Shown here piece by piece: positions 14,782-22,244 of a stretch of DNA of 25,608 nucleotides (its first letter is position 1; each line of letters begins with the position of its first letter). The stretch spans positions 1 through 25,608 of the forward strand of contig CAZYXT010000024.1 in NCBI GenBank assembly GCA_964651505.1, given 5' to 3'. The notes beneath the pieces were generated by a model. The model was not told where the DNA came from. It saw nothing but the letters and a program-made list of their open reading frames with translations, and did no database searches. Source of the DNA: Avisuccinivibrio_A sp964651505. GTDB lineage: Bacteria; Pseudomonadota; Gammaproteobacteria; Enterobacterales; Succinivibrionaceae. Made by a program: the position numbers and the translations under genes.

Positions 14782-17028
14782 CTATAAAGACTTGTGGCAG
14801 GTGCGGGCAATAACGTCCAGCTGTTGCTCGCGAGTAAGATCGATGAACTTGACGGCGTAGCCTGAGACGCGGATGGTGAAGTTGGCGTACTCGGGCTTTT
14901 CAGGATGCTCCATGGCATCAAGGAGCTTCTCGGTGCCAAAGACATTGACGTTGAGGTGGTGGGCACCCTTCTCAAAGTAACCGTCCATGATATGAACGAG
15001 GTTGTTGGTTCTTTCGTCAAGATCATGACCCAAGGCATCGGGGCTGATGGTCTGGGTATTGGAAATGCCGTCCAGAGCATACTCGTAAGGGAGCTTGGCC
15101 ACGCTGTTGAGGGAAGCCAGCAGACCGCTCTTCTCGGCCCCGTAGCTTGGGTTGGCGCCCGGAGACAGAGGCTCGCCTGCCTTTCTGCCGTCGGGCAGAG
15201 AGCCCGTTGCCTTGCCGTAGACCACGTTGGAGGTGATGGTCAGAATAGAGGTGGTAGGCTCGGAGTTTCTGTAGGTGTGATACTTCTTGATCTTGGTCAG
15301 GAAGGTCTTGAGCAGCCATACGGCGATATCGTCGGCCCTGTCGTCGTCGTTGCCGTAACGAGGGAAGTCGCCTTGCGTCTCGTAATCGACGGCAATGCCT
15401 GCCTCGTTGCGAATAACCTTAACCTTGGCATACTTGATGGCGCACAAGGAATCGACAACATGAGAGAAGCCTGCGATGCCGGTGGCAAAGGTGCGGCGCA
15501 CGTCGGTGTCTATGAGGGCCATTTCGGCAGCCTCGTAGAAGTACTTGTCGTGCATGTACTGAATGAGGTTCAAGGTATTGACGTACAAACCTGCCAGCCA
15601 GTCCATCATGACGTCAAACTTCTCGATGACCTCGTCGTAATCGAGGTACTCGGAGGTGATGGGACGATACTTGGGACCTACCTGCATGCCGGTCTTGACG
15701 TCGACGCCGCCATTGATGGCGTAGAGCATGCACTTGGCCAGGTTGGCGCGGGCGCCGAAGAACTGCATCTCTTTGCCGGTCTCGGTGGCCGATACGCAGC
15801 AGCAGATGGAGTAATCGTCGCCCCAGATCGGACGCATTACGTCATCGTTCTCGTACTGAACCGAAGAGGTGATGATGGAAATGCGCGAGCTGTACTTGCG
15901 GAAACTCTCAGGCAGGTTCTTTGAGTACAAAACGGTCAGATTGGGCTCGGGCGAAGGCCCCATATTCTCAAGGGTGTGCAGGAAGCGGAAGTCGTTCTTG
16001 GTGACCATCGAACGGCCGTCCATGCCCAAACCGCCCATCTCCAAGGTTGCCCAGACCGGATCGCCCGAGAACAGCTGGTTGTAAGATGGAATGCGGGCGA
16101 ACTTGACCATGCGAAACTTCATGACAAGATGGTCCACCAGCTCCTGAGCCTCGCTCTCGGTCAAGGTGCCCTCTTTAAGATCGCGCTCGATGTAGATGTC
16201 AAGGAAAGTTGAGATGCGCCCTACCGACATGGCGGCGCCGTTTTGGGTCTTGATGGCGGCAAGATAGCCAAAGTACAGCCATTGGAAAGCTTGGCGGGCA
16301 TTGTTGGCAGGCCCTGAGATGTCAAAGCCGTAAGATGAGGCCATGATCTTCATCTCGTTTAAGGCTTTTATCTGATCAGAAAGCTCTTCGCGCTGACGAA
16401 TGACATCATCGGTCATGATGCCGCAGCCGCAGTTTGCCAAATCTTCCTTCTTTTTTTGAATCAGAAAATCGATGCCGTACAGGGCTACGCGGCGATAGTC
16501 GCCCACGATGCGGCCGCGGCCGTAGGTATCGGGCAGACCCGTGATGATCTTGTTCTTGCGGGCAAGACGCATCTCGGGGGTGTAAGCGTCAAAAACGCCC
16601 TGATTGTGGGTCTTGCGATACTCGTTGAAGATTTGCTCGTACTTGGGATTAGGAGTGTAGCCGTAAGTGGTGCAGGCCTCTTGAGCCATCTTGATGCCGC
16701 CGTAAGGCATGAAGGCTCTCTTTAAAGGCTTGTCGGTTTGCAGGCCGACCACCTTTTCAAGATCTTTGTGCTCATCCTTGATATAGGCAGCCTTGTAGGC
16801 GGTGATGCCGGAGACAATCTCGGTCTCCATGTCCAAAACGCCGCCTTTGGCGCGCTCTTCCTTTTGCAACTTTGAGAGTTCGCCCCATAAGGTGTTGGTA
16901 GCCTCGGTGGGGCCGGCTAAGAAGGACTCGTCACCGTCATAGGGGTTATAGTTGTTTTGAACGAAATCGCGAACATTGATGTCGTCCACCCAGCGAGTGC
17001 CCTTAAAACCACGCCATTGTTCTCTCAT
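14782..17028 (-). CDS. pflB: Pyruvate formate-lyase (formate C-acetyltransferase), glycyl-radical enzyme
   Basis: 748 residues (E. coli 760). It converts pyruvate and CoA to acetyl-CoA and formate in anaerobic fermentation. The glycyl-radical motif RVSGYAV places the radical on G723, 25 residues from the C terminus as in E. coli. The catalytic cysteine pair of E. coli (C418/C419) corresponds to C410/C411, here in the run SICCCVSA with an extra cysteine at 409. GKEMQFFGARANLAK follows, as in E. coli. The ATG has AAGGAG six bases upstream. It is activated by PflA, encoded next downstream. The gene is complete and nothing essential is missing. Confidence 0.97.
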   Translation of the reverse strand: MREQWRGFKGTRWVDDINVRDFVQNNYNPYDGDESFLAGPTEATNTLWGELSKLQKEERAKGGVLDMETEIVSGITAYKAAYIKDEHKDLEKVVGLQTDKPLKRAFMPYGGIKMAQEACTTYGYTPNPKYEQIFNEYRKTHNQGVFDAYTPEMRLARKNKIITGLPDTYGRGRIVGDYRRVALYGIDFLIQKKKEDLANCGCGIMTDDVIRQREELSDQIKALNEMKIMASSYGFDISGPANNARQAFQWLYFGYLAAIKTQNGAAMSVGRISTFLDIYIERDLKEGTLTESEAQELVDHLVMKFRMVKFARIPSYNQLFSGDPVWATLEMGGLGMDGRSMVTKNDFRFLHTLENMGPSPEPNLTVLYSKNLPESFRKYSSRISIITSSVQYENDDVMRPIWGDDYSICCCVSATETGKEMQFFGARANLAKCMLYAINGGVDVKTGMQVGPKYRPITSEYLDYDEVIEKFDVMMDWLAGLYVNTLNLIQYMHDKYFYEAAEMALIDTDVRRTFATGIAGFSHVVDSLCAIKYAKVKVIRNEAGIAVDYETQGDFPRYGNDDDRADDIAVWLLKTFLTKIKKYHTYRNSEPTTSILTITSNVVYGKATGSLPDGRKAGEPLSPGANPSYGAEKSGLLASLNSVAKLPYEYALDGISNTQTISPDALGHDLDERTNNLVHIMDGYFEKGAHHLNVNVFGTEKLLDAMEHPEKPEYANFTIRVSGYAVKFIDLTREQQLDVIARTCHKSL

Positions 17029-17123
17029 AAAAAACTCCTTTAAAGTTTAAGTTGGCGTACATGGCTGTACGAAAGCTTTTATCAAGAGGGCTTTTTTGCC
17101 TGCCTCAACTTGAATGCAGGGCT

Positions 17124-17152
17124 ATCATAGATCCCGTCGCAAGGTTCTTCAA
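17124..17152 (-). promoter_or_regulatory. Promoter of pflB
   Basis: On the minus strand, TTGAAG (17152-17147) and TATGAT (17129-17124) are 17 bases apart, with four and five consensus matches. Transcription would begin near 17117, about 88 bases before the pflB ATG. TTGAT at 17156-17152, overlapping the -35, is a possible FNR half-site, but its partner half is poor. Confidence 0.6.
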
Positions 17153-17304
17153 TCAAGACGGGAATTTTTGATACTTATTTTCATTAAATTTTCTTATAAC
17201 TAAACCGCAATCGTTTACGGCACCGTATAGCAATTAAATATGTGTAAACAAACGGCAGATTTTCGAGGAATTTCAATGGGTTAGCTTTAATGTAAGCTTA
17301 TAAC

Positions 17305-17350
17305 ATTTGAGAGCCTTAAAAATCTTTTCAGTCAAGAAAAGCTCTCAAAT
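17305..17350. repeat. Large inverted repeat/hairpin upstream of pflB
   Basis: ATTTGAGAGC (17305-17314) and GCTCTCAAAT (17341-17350) are perfect inverted arms. An inner stem, CTTTTC (17324-17329) with GAAAAG (17336-17341), can stack on CTCTCAAAT, leaving a ten-base bulge on one side. No T-run follows, so this looks like a protein-binding site or RNA structure. Confidence 0.55.
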
Positions 17351-17555
17351 ATGATCTCAAATCACATTTTTTCGTTAGAAAGTTACATACAAGATGCTCA
17401 CTTGCCCGCGGGGAGGGGCAATTGTCGGCATACTAGTATGGCAGTCCCAGGTTTGGGAAAAATCAATCAATCACCAAAACCTCCTTTTAGTGCCTTCATG
17501 CTCATTTGAAAGCCTGCCTTACCCTTTGATCTTGGGCGCCGGCGTTGGAAATTTT

Positions 17556-17571
17556 TGTGATCGCGATCACA
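17556..17571. promoter_or_regulatory. Perfect CRP-type palindrome TGTGA-N6-TCACA
   Basis: TGTGATCGCGATCACA is a 16-base perfect palindrome matching both CRP half-sites exactly. It is 439 bases upstream of the predicted pflB start site and 181 bases before the Rpn-like ATG, so its target is unclear. Confidence 0.75.
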
Positions 17572-17649
17572 TAAAACCTGATTTTAAAAATTTTTGCAAA
17601 TTTAACTCTTTGATTTTACTCAAGATTTTCCAAAAACCTGCGCAAACCG

Positions 17650-17676
17650 CGGGATTTGAAATTTCCCGTCTTTTTT
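17650..17676 (+). terminator. Terminator-like hairpin before the Rpn-like gene
   Basis: CGGGA (17650-17654) pairs with TCCCG (17664-17668) around a nine-base loop, followed by TCTTTTTT. It is on the plus strand, about 75 bases before the next gene and 80 bases after the CRP palindrome. Confidence 0.5.
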
Positions 17677-17751
17677 AGATGCGATGATGCGCTCAGGCAG
17701 CAATGGTGCTGCCAAAGGATTTTATGCATAACCTCAGGAGAAAAATCCCAT

Positions 17752-18483
17752 ATGCAAAACCAATGTTCTTTTAACCGCATCAATTCGCTTTTTTTAAAGC
17801 AGGTGTTTGAGCAGCCCGAAGGCGCCGCCCTTGCGGTATCTTTCGTCAATGCCGTGCTTCGCCACCGGCCGACAGATGAGAACGTCATCACCTGCAGCGG
17901 CATCAAATTTTATGATTCCATTGAGGTAAGCCGCTGCTGCCCCATCGAGGATGTGATGTTCTCCGGCATCATGCAAAGCGACGAGGACAAGCTCCTTGAT
18001 GTCGAGCTCATCGTGCTGCCGCGCGAGCCTGTGCCCTACACCAACTTTTTGATGCTAAACTCTATTTCCCATGCCGTCTACCATCAGCATAAGCTTGATA
18101 CGGCCATCATCTATCTTACAGGCTTTCGCCGCTACTCAAAGCAAGACAGATTCACCGAGATCTTGCACTTAGAGCACACGGGCAAACCGCCCGTCCCCTG
18201 CTGTCGCAACGACATCTACCTTGTGGAGCTGCCGCCCTATGTCAACTTGCAAAAGGATGCAAAAGAGCCGCGCACCGATCTTGAAAGATGGCTCAATGCC
18301 TTAGTCGGGTGCGACATCGACACTCTTCGCAACTGTGATGAAGAGTGCCTGCCCGAGCTTGCGCTTCTTAACAAATATGAAGAAAAGTTTGCCGAAGACT
18401 CGGACTTCATGTGCCGCATGGAGTACGTCAAAAGCGTCCATCCCCAGCTTGAGATGGAGCGTTACATGAGACGGAGGGGATAG
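17752..18483 (+). CDS. Rpn/PD-(D/E)XK-nuclease-family-like protein, divergent active site
   Basis: 243 residues from ATG 17752 (AGGAG 11 bases upstream); the open frame reaches 17656 without a ribosome site. The start FNRINSLFLKQVFEQPEGAALAVSFVNAVL matches the opening helix of Rpn 'recombination-promoting nuclease/putative transposase' proteins. DVELIVLP (residues 83-90) sits where the family has its ExQ strand, and LPPYVN and LERWLNAL follow the usual C-terminal pattern. The expected catalytic Asp (typically LDV) appears as MFSG around residues 69-72, and the Gln of ExQ is Ile, so nuclease activity is doubtful. It is coupled to the next gene by a one-base gap. Family assignment is moderately sure; the active-site alignment is by eye. 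Confidence 0.65.
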   Translation: MQNQCSFNRINSLFLKQVFEQPEGAALAVSFVNAVLRHRPTDENVITCSGIKFYDSIEVSRCCPIEDVMFSGIMQSDEDKLLDVELIVLPREPVPYTNFLMLNSISHAVYHQHKLDTAIIYLTGFRRYSKQDRFTEILHLEHTGKPPVPCCRNDIYLVELPPYVNLQKDAKEPRTDLERWLNALVGCDIDTLRNCDEECLPELALLNKYEEKFAEDSDFMCRMEYVKSVHPQLEMERYMRRRG

Positions 18484-18484
18484 C

Positions 18485-19042
18485 ATGAACAGAGAAAAGG
18501 CCATCTCCTTTTTGCACGAGTTCTTCAAAAGCGAGGAGCTTGCAACAGAGTTTTTCAACAAGATCTTGAACAAAGGCGGGCAGATGCGCCTGTCGCTGCA
18601 AGGCGTGCGCAAGGCTGTTTTGGAAAACCATCACTTTTTGCGCGACACCCGCGGCCTGATCGCCGATTTTGAGGGCCAAACCCTCGATCGGTCCACCATC
18701 TTGTTCAACGTGCAATATCTTGAGGCCCAAAAGCACCTGCACGGGCGTTTGATCTTGGAGCTGGCTGCTGCCTGCAACAGCTTTGCCCTGCACCACACCA
18801 TGGTGATGGTCTATGCGGTTAAGCCCGGTCTCATCGGCAACCGCCCGCTGCAAAGGCTGATTTTGCAAAGACGCGATTATGCCGATTTGCAAGCCTGCAT
18901 CTATGCCGTAAGCCTCGATTTCTTCGCTCAAATGCTAAAAGAGCGTAACAAAAAGTTAAGTCTGTCACCCCAATCTTTCGCAGGCGGCATGTCATCTGAC
19001 CCCGTCTGCTCTGCGGTCTGTGCGGAGGGACTGAGCATGTAG
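18485..19042 (+). CDS. Unrecognised protein, possibly a second Rpn-like partner
   Basis: 185 residues. ATG 18485 has GGAGG seven bases upstream, lying within the end of the preceding gene, so the pair is translationally coupled. No family is certain. The stretch GLIADFEGQ (residues 58-65) followed by ILFNVQYLEAQKHLHGRLILELAA resembles the Rpn core, where an aspartate strand is followed by an IExQ strand and a helix. Here the aspartate (D61) and Gln (Q77) are present but the Glu position is Asn (FNVQ). No signal peptide or membrane segment is seen. The last ~25 residues (SPQSFAGGMSSDPVCSAVC) look disordered. It may be a diverged paralogue or partner of the upstream protein. Confidence 0.55.
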   Translation: MNREKAISFLHEFFKSEELATEFFNKILNKGGQMRLSLQGVRKAVLENHHFLRDTRGLIADFEGQTLDRSTILFNVQYLEAQKHLHGRLILELAAACNSFALHHTMVMVYAVKPGLIGNRPLQRLILQRRDYADLQACIYAVSLDFFAQMLKERNKKLSLSPQSFAGGMSSDPVCSAVCAEGLSM

Positions 19043-19130
19043 TCTGCGACGAACTTATGCCAGCGCAGCGCCTGCGATGTTCCGCATAGGGTCGGGGAGC
19101 TGCGCTTCTGACCAAAAGATCTTCAAAGCT

Positions 19131-19171
19131 AAAAAGCCCCTTGGCATCAATCTTTTTAAAGTCTTGCCAAG
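19131..19171 (-). terminator. Possible terminator after fbp
   Basis: On the minus strand, CTTGGCA (19171-19165) pairs with TGCCAAG (19146-19140) around an 18-base loop, followed by GGGCTTTTT. The long loop and offset T-run make this tentative. The surrounding 19043-19222 stretch holds no gene. Confidence 0.4.
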
Positions 19172-19222
19172 ACCTCTTATGGGAACGAAGCCCTCTTTTG
19201 CCGCCTCGTGATGCTTATGATC

Positions 19223-21127
19223 CTATCTTTTGTTTTGGTAGTGCTCGGCTACGGTGCCCTCGCGATATGAGCGCAGCAGTCTGCGCAAAGACTCGATGTT
19301 CTCGGCTATCTCCTTGCCCACGTCGCAGTCGGCCACCATTTGGCGTTTGTCAAAACTTTCAACCTGGAAGCTGTCGGACAGAATATCCCGATTGGACGAC
19401 AAAGCATCCTCCACCCCCACAAACGGCCGGTGGGCCTTGAGCCTGAGCTCATGGGAGTTGAAAATCAGGGTATAGCCTGCAATGCCCGTGGTCTTGTGAT
19501 AGGCATGGCAAAAACCGCCGTCGATGACCAAGAGGCGTCCGTTGCCCCTGATGGGGCTTTCGCCCTCTTTGACCTTGATGGGAGTGTGGCCGTTGACGAT
19601 GTGCCCGCGACATGGATCAAGCCCGAACTCTTTTAGGATCATCCTGCAAACGGCTTCTTGATGATAGTAGGTGTAATAGTCGTCCCGCGGCTCATCGTAA
19701 GTAGACTTGTCCTTGCACAAAGCCCGCTCGAAGGTCTTGATGACGCGCCCGGATAAAGGCGAGCGCTTGCCGCACCAAAAATACCACATGTAATCCAAAG
19801 CAGCCTCGTCGCGCTCGGCAAAGCCGCGGCGGGCAATGGCATCGGCCCTGTCGAGGTAATCTTTGCCCTGCACGAATTTGCCGTCGCAATAGATGCGCGC
19901 AAAGGTGCCGTCGGCGTTCAAAGGAATGCAGCCGTGATAGAGCAGATTGCCGTTGTAGATCTTGTACATGGAGCCGTGGCTGAACAAAAACCCGATATGC
20001 TCCTGCAGGCGCTTAGAGCCCAAAAAGGCCTGTTTAAGCTCATTGCAGATCCTGTCTTCTTCATCAGACAGTTTGTAAGGATCGAGGCGATCGATGGTGG
20101 GGAAATCCTTGGTTTTAAGCTCGTACTCCTGTCCGTCAATCAAAACCGTGCCCTTTTCATAGTCAATCTTGTCCAAAAACAGCCGCTCTTTCATGTCAAA
20201 CTCTTCGTGGCGCCTGATGACCTCGCCTTGCAGCTTGAAGACGATGACCGAGATGGCCTTGGCAAATTGCGTCATCTGCTCTTCTTTTTTATAGGTGTTC
20301 TCGGCGAACATGGCCAAGGAGCGCATGCTGATGCCGTAGCCGTTTTCCAGCAGCTCGTAATTGCCGTAGGCTATGTTGTTGCGGATCAGGGTGGCAATGC
20401 ACAATTTCGAGCCTGCCGCCGCCCCCATCCACAGCATGTCGTGATTGCCCCACTCGATATCCAGGCTGTGATACTCCATGAGCATGTCCATGATGGCATC
20501 GGGGTGGGCACCCCTGTCAAAAATGTCGCCCACGATATGCAGATGATCCACGGCCAATCTTTTGATCAGGGCAGCCAGCGAATTGACAAAATGATGGGCA
20601 GAGCCCGTTTCGATGATGCTGTCCAAGATCTTGCGATGATAGATGAGGCGGTTGTTGTCCTCGTCGGCCTGCGCATGCAAAAGCTCGTCGATGATAAAGT
20701 TAAATTCGCGCGGGATGGCCTTTCTGACCTTGGAGCGGGTATAGCGCGAGGATAGAAACTTGGTGAGGGTCAGCAGATAGCCCAAGGTATCTTTGTACCA
20801 GGTTTCGGTAAGCTTTCCTTCCTTTTTGAGCATGGCCTGCTTTTGATGGGGGTAATAAATGAGGGTGCACAAATCGGCTCTTTGTTCTTCGTTCAGCGCC
20901 TCGCTCAAAATGGCATCGACCTTTTCGCGAATTACGCCTGAGCAATTGTTTAAGATATGAGCGAAGGCCTCGTATTCGCCGTGCAGATCCGATATAAAAT
21001 GCTCCGTGCCCTTGGGCAGATTCAAAATGGCCTGAAGATTGATGATTTCGGTAAAGGCCGCATAGCGGTTGGGATACTCTTTGGCCAATAATTCCAAATA
21101 ACGCTGCTCGATGTTTTTGCTTAGCAT
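19223..21127 (-). CDS. fbp: Fructose-1,6-bisphosphatase, class III
   Basis: 634 residues from ATG 21127, selected because AAGGAG lies seven bases before it; the open frame runs 24 codons further without support. It dephosphorylates fructose-1,6-bisphosphate to fructose-6-phosphate in gluconeogenesis. The calcineurin-type metallophosphatase motifs are all present: SDLHGEY (D47, H49), IVGDIFDRGAHPD, and IEWGNHDMLW (GNHD), plus late histidines in GHIVNGHTPIKVKEG. The size matches class III enzymes (about 640-670 residues), which are typical of Firmicutes and Bacteroidetes and unlike class I/II of most Gammaproteobacteria. It stands alone on the minus strand, with its own promoter. Confidence 0.95.
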   Translation of the reverse strand: MLSKNIEQRYLELLAKEYPNRYAAFTEIINLQAILNLPKGTEHFISDLHGEYEAFAHILNNCSGVIREKVDAILSEALNEEQRADLCTLIYYPHQKQAMLKKEGKLTETWYKDTLGYLLTLTKFLSSRYTRSKVRKAIPREFNFIIDELLHAQADEDNNRLIYHRKILDSIIETGSAHHFVNSLAALIKRLAVDHLHIVGDIFDRGAHPDAIMDMLMEYHSLDIEWGNHDMLWMGAAAGSKLCIATLIRNNIAYGNYELLENGYGISMRSLAMFAENTYKKEEQMTQFAKAISVIVFKLQGEVIRRHEEFDMKERLFLDKIDYEKGTVLIDGQEYELKTKDFPTIDRLDPYKLSDEEDRICNELKQAFLGSKRLQEHIGFLFSHGSMYKIYNGNLLYHGCIPLNADGTFARIYCDGKFVQGKDYLDRADAIARRGFAERDEAALDYMWYFWCGKRSPLSGRVIKTFERALCKDKSTYDEPRDDYYTYYHQEAVCRMILKEFGLDPCRGHIVNGHTPIKVKEGESPIRGNGRLLVIDGGFCHAYHKTTGIAGYTLIFNSHELRLKAHRPFVGVEDALSSNRDILSDSFQVESFDKRQMVADCDVGKEIAENIESLRRLLRSYREGTVAEHYQNKR

Positions 21128-21152
21128 AGGCTTACTCCTTCGTCGTGCTCTC

Positions 21153-21158
21153 ATTATA
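21153..21158 (-). promoter_or_regulatory. Promoter -10 of fbp
   Basis: A perfect TATAAT on the minus strand at 21158-21153 lies 26 bases upstream of the fbp ATG, implying a short leader of about 20 bases. No good -35 is found at 16-18 bases (TATCAA at 17), so the promoter may rely on an activator or extended contacts. Confidence 0.5.
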
Positions 21159-21270
21159 GCCGCCGTGTTTTTCGATTGATACCCTGCAAGGGGGACCAAT
21201 CTCCCGTATTGCTCCTAAGATCGCACAACTTGCCAAAAGCAGGACGCTCTTTGCAAAAACTAAGGAACAA

Positions 21271-21636
21271 GTGTCTATGCCAAGAAAGATTGGTACCGCT
21301 TATCTTAAGCGACAAGAAGAGCTGTGGGATATCTTAAGGCGTCCTGAAAATCGGGCCATCTCCCGGAGGGCGGACTATGCAGGCCGCACGGTGCCTTTAA
21401 ACGAGGACGAGTGCAGGCAGTACATTGACCTGAGGCTCTCGGAAGTCGATTATCGGGGGCCTGCGCTTTGGACCGATGATGGCTTGCAGCGCATCATAAA
21501 GCTGTCAGGAGGCTGCATGCGCTGCATCAACAAGATATGCGCGCATGTCATGCTCCATTGCGCTTTGCGCAAAGAGCTTCCTGCCGACGGGGCATTGATT
21601 GACCTTATCGCAGGGCAGGAGCTGCCGGGCCTTTAG
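21271..21636 (+). CDS. Orphan AAA+ C-terminal lid domain (ExeA/GspA-like fragment)
   Basis: 121 codons from GTG 21271, or 119 from ATG 21277; AAGGA at 21262-21266 suits either start. Residues from RQEELWDILRRPENRA through DECRQYIDLRLSEVD and LSGGCMRCINKICAHVML align by pattern with the small helical lid of ExeA/GspA-type AAA+ ATPases (Q-EL--L--PE-RA, Y-I--RL, GG-PR-IN). The sensor-2-like arginine is kept but the preceding Pro is Met. No Walker A or B precedes it: the 140 bases upstream are fbp promoter sequence. It is therefore either the remnant of a truncated ATPase gene or a free-standing lid protein. It is not in an operon with fbp, which runs the other way. Confidence 0.6.
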   Translation: MSMPRKIGTAYLKRQEELWDILRRPENRAISRRADYAGRTVPLNEDECRQYIDLRLSEVDYRGPALWTDDGLQRIIKLSGGCMRCINKICAHVMLHCALRKELPADGALIDLIAGQELPGL

Positions 21637-21707
21637 CCTTTGTTACAGCTTACATAATTCATAACATGCGCTTTTGATAACAAAGCCCTGTCATGAATTT
21701 GATAACC

Positions 21708-21723
21708 GGGCAGGCAGCTGCCC
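21708..21723 (+). terminator. Stem-loop after the AAA+ lid ORF
   Basis: GGGCAG (21708-21713) pairs with CTGCCC (21718-21723) around GCAG, followed by a weak T-poor tail (TTAAC). It may terminate the gene ending at 21636, but the tail is poor. Confidence 0.35.
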
Positions 21724-21752
21724 TTAACTCAACTTTAAAATCAGGAGTCATT

Positions 21753-21857
21753 ATGAAAGAAGAGAACGACAAAAACAAGGGCCCCTGCCCTCTTTTGCGG
21801 CCCGCTCCTGCGGGCCTTTTAATGCCTTTTGCCCCCAAACGCCAACCCTGTGCCTGA
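21753..21857 (+). CDS. Small ORF (34 codons) running through a terminator hairpin
   Basis: ATG 21753 has a strong AGGAG five bases upstream, unusual for chance. The peptide begins MKEENDKNKGPCPLL, a very charged N terminus, then becomes proline- and alanine-rich because codons 16-23 are the GC-rich terminator stem. It could be a leader peptide whose translation interferes with the hairpin, or a small-protein gene truncated by the terminator. No recognised family, no signal peptide. Downstream there is no nearby gene in the same direction except brnQ, 420 bases away. Confidence 0.4.
   Translation: MKEENDKNKGPCPLLRPAPAGLLMPFAPKRQPCA
21799..21820 (+). terminator. Intrinsic terminator inside the small ORF
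   Basis: GGCCCGC (21799-21805) pairs with GCGGGCC (21810-21816) around TCCT, followed directly by TTTT. Short but very GC-rich, and preceded by a purine-rich run. Confidence 0.7.
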
Positions 21858-21887
21858 CAGTCCTGCCCAACCTTTGCATGCCTCTTC

Positions 21888-21925
21888 CCTGATGAAGCTT
21901 TCCTCATCAGGCCCTTTTCCTTTTA
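21888..21925 (+). terminator. Second terminator-like stem
   Basis: CCTGATGA (21888-21895) pairs perfectly with TCATCAGG (21904-21911) around an eight-base loop, followed by CCCTTTTCCTTTT. It could act together with the 21799 hairpin to end a short transcript. Confidence 0.5.
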
Positions 21926-22122
21926 ACGATTTAACGCTTCGACGGAATCTGAGGCAGCCTCACGGCTGCACTTTTGTTACATAACCGATTTGATAACAGC
22001 AGGACCCGGGCTTTTAAATTTAGATCAAATTAGTTGAGCAAAATTCTACAAAACTGCCTGATCATTAACAAACAAGCAGCCCTTACGCTTTTTAAAATCC
22101 ACCTTGACGGCATTGTTGCAAA

Positions 22123-22152
22123 GCAGATCTTTTGATTGTAATCTTGATCTGC
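22123..22152. promoter_or_regulatory. Compound hairpin in the brnQ leader
   Basis: GCAGATC (22123-22129) pairs with GATCTGC (22146-22152), and an inner GATT/AATC can pair as well. A T-rich stretch (AAATTTTTGG) lies eight bases downstream. It may be an RNA structure or a protein-binding dyad. Confidence 0.35.
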
Positions 22153-22228
22153 CCTTCTAAATTTTTGGCTTTAAGATTTCGCCTTTTTTGCAAAAATGTT
22201 CGGTTTAAGATTTTAAAATCTGATCTGA

Positions 22229-22244
22229 CCCGGGAGATCCCGGG
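22229..22244 (+). promoter_or_regulatory. CCCGGG stem-loop just upstream of brnQ
   Basis: CCCGGG at 22229-22234 and 22239-22244 pair around AGAT, followed by CAATTTTGCATATTTTT. It lies 33 bases before the brnQ ATG and may be a weak attenuator. No antiterminator arm was found. Confidence 0.4.

Larger units (their letters stand above)
17153..17751. other. Non-coding region between the pflB promoter and the Rpn-like gene
   Basis: About 600 bases without a supportable gene. In order it contains AT-rich upstream sequence of pflB, a large hairpin (17305-17350), a perfect CRP palindrome (17556-17571) and a terminator-like stem (17650-17676). The short ORFs here (for example 17394-17678) lack ribosome sites. 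The layout leaves room for a short CRP-controlled RNA ending at the 17676 T-run. Confidence 0.6.

Noticed and set aside
14905..15924. 339-codon plus-strand ORF
   Set aside because: Antisense shadow inside pflB with no independent signals.
17394..17678. 94-codon plus-strand ORF over the CRP palindrome
   Set aside because: No ribosome site, a translation without protein character, and it ends inside the terminator-like stem.
19934..20755. 273-codon plus-strand ORF
   Set aside because: Antisense shadow inside fbp, whose motifs are unambiguous.
21659..21907. 82-codon minus-strand ORF
   Set aside because: It crosses two hairpins, is antisense to the better-supported small ORF and has no ribosome site.
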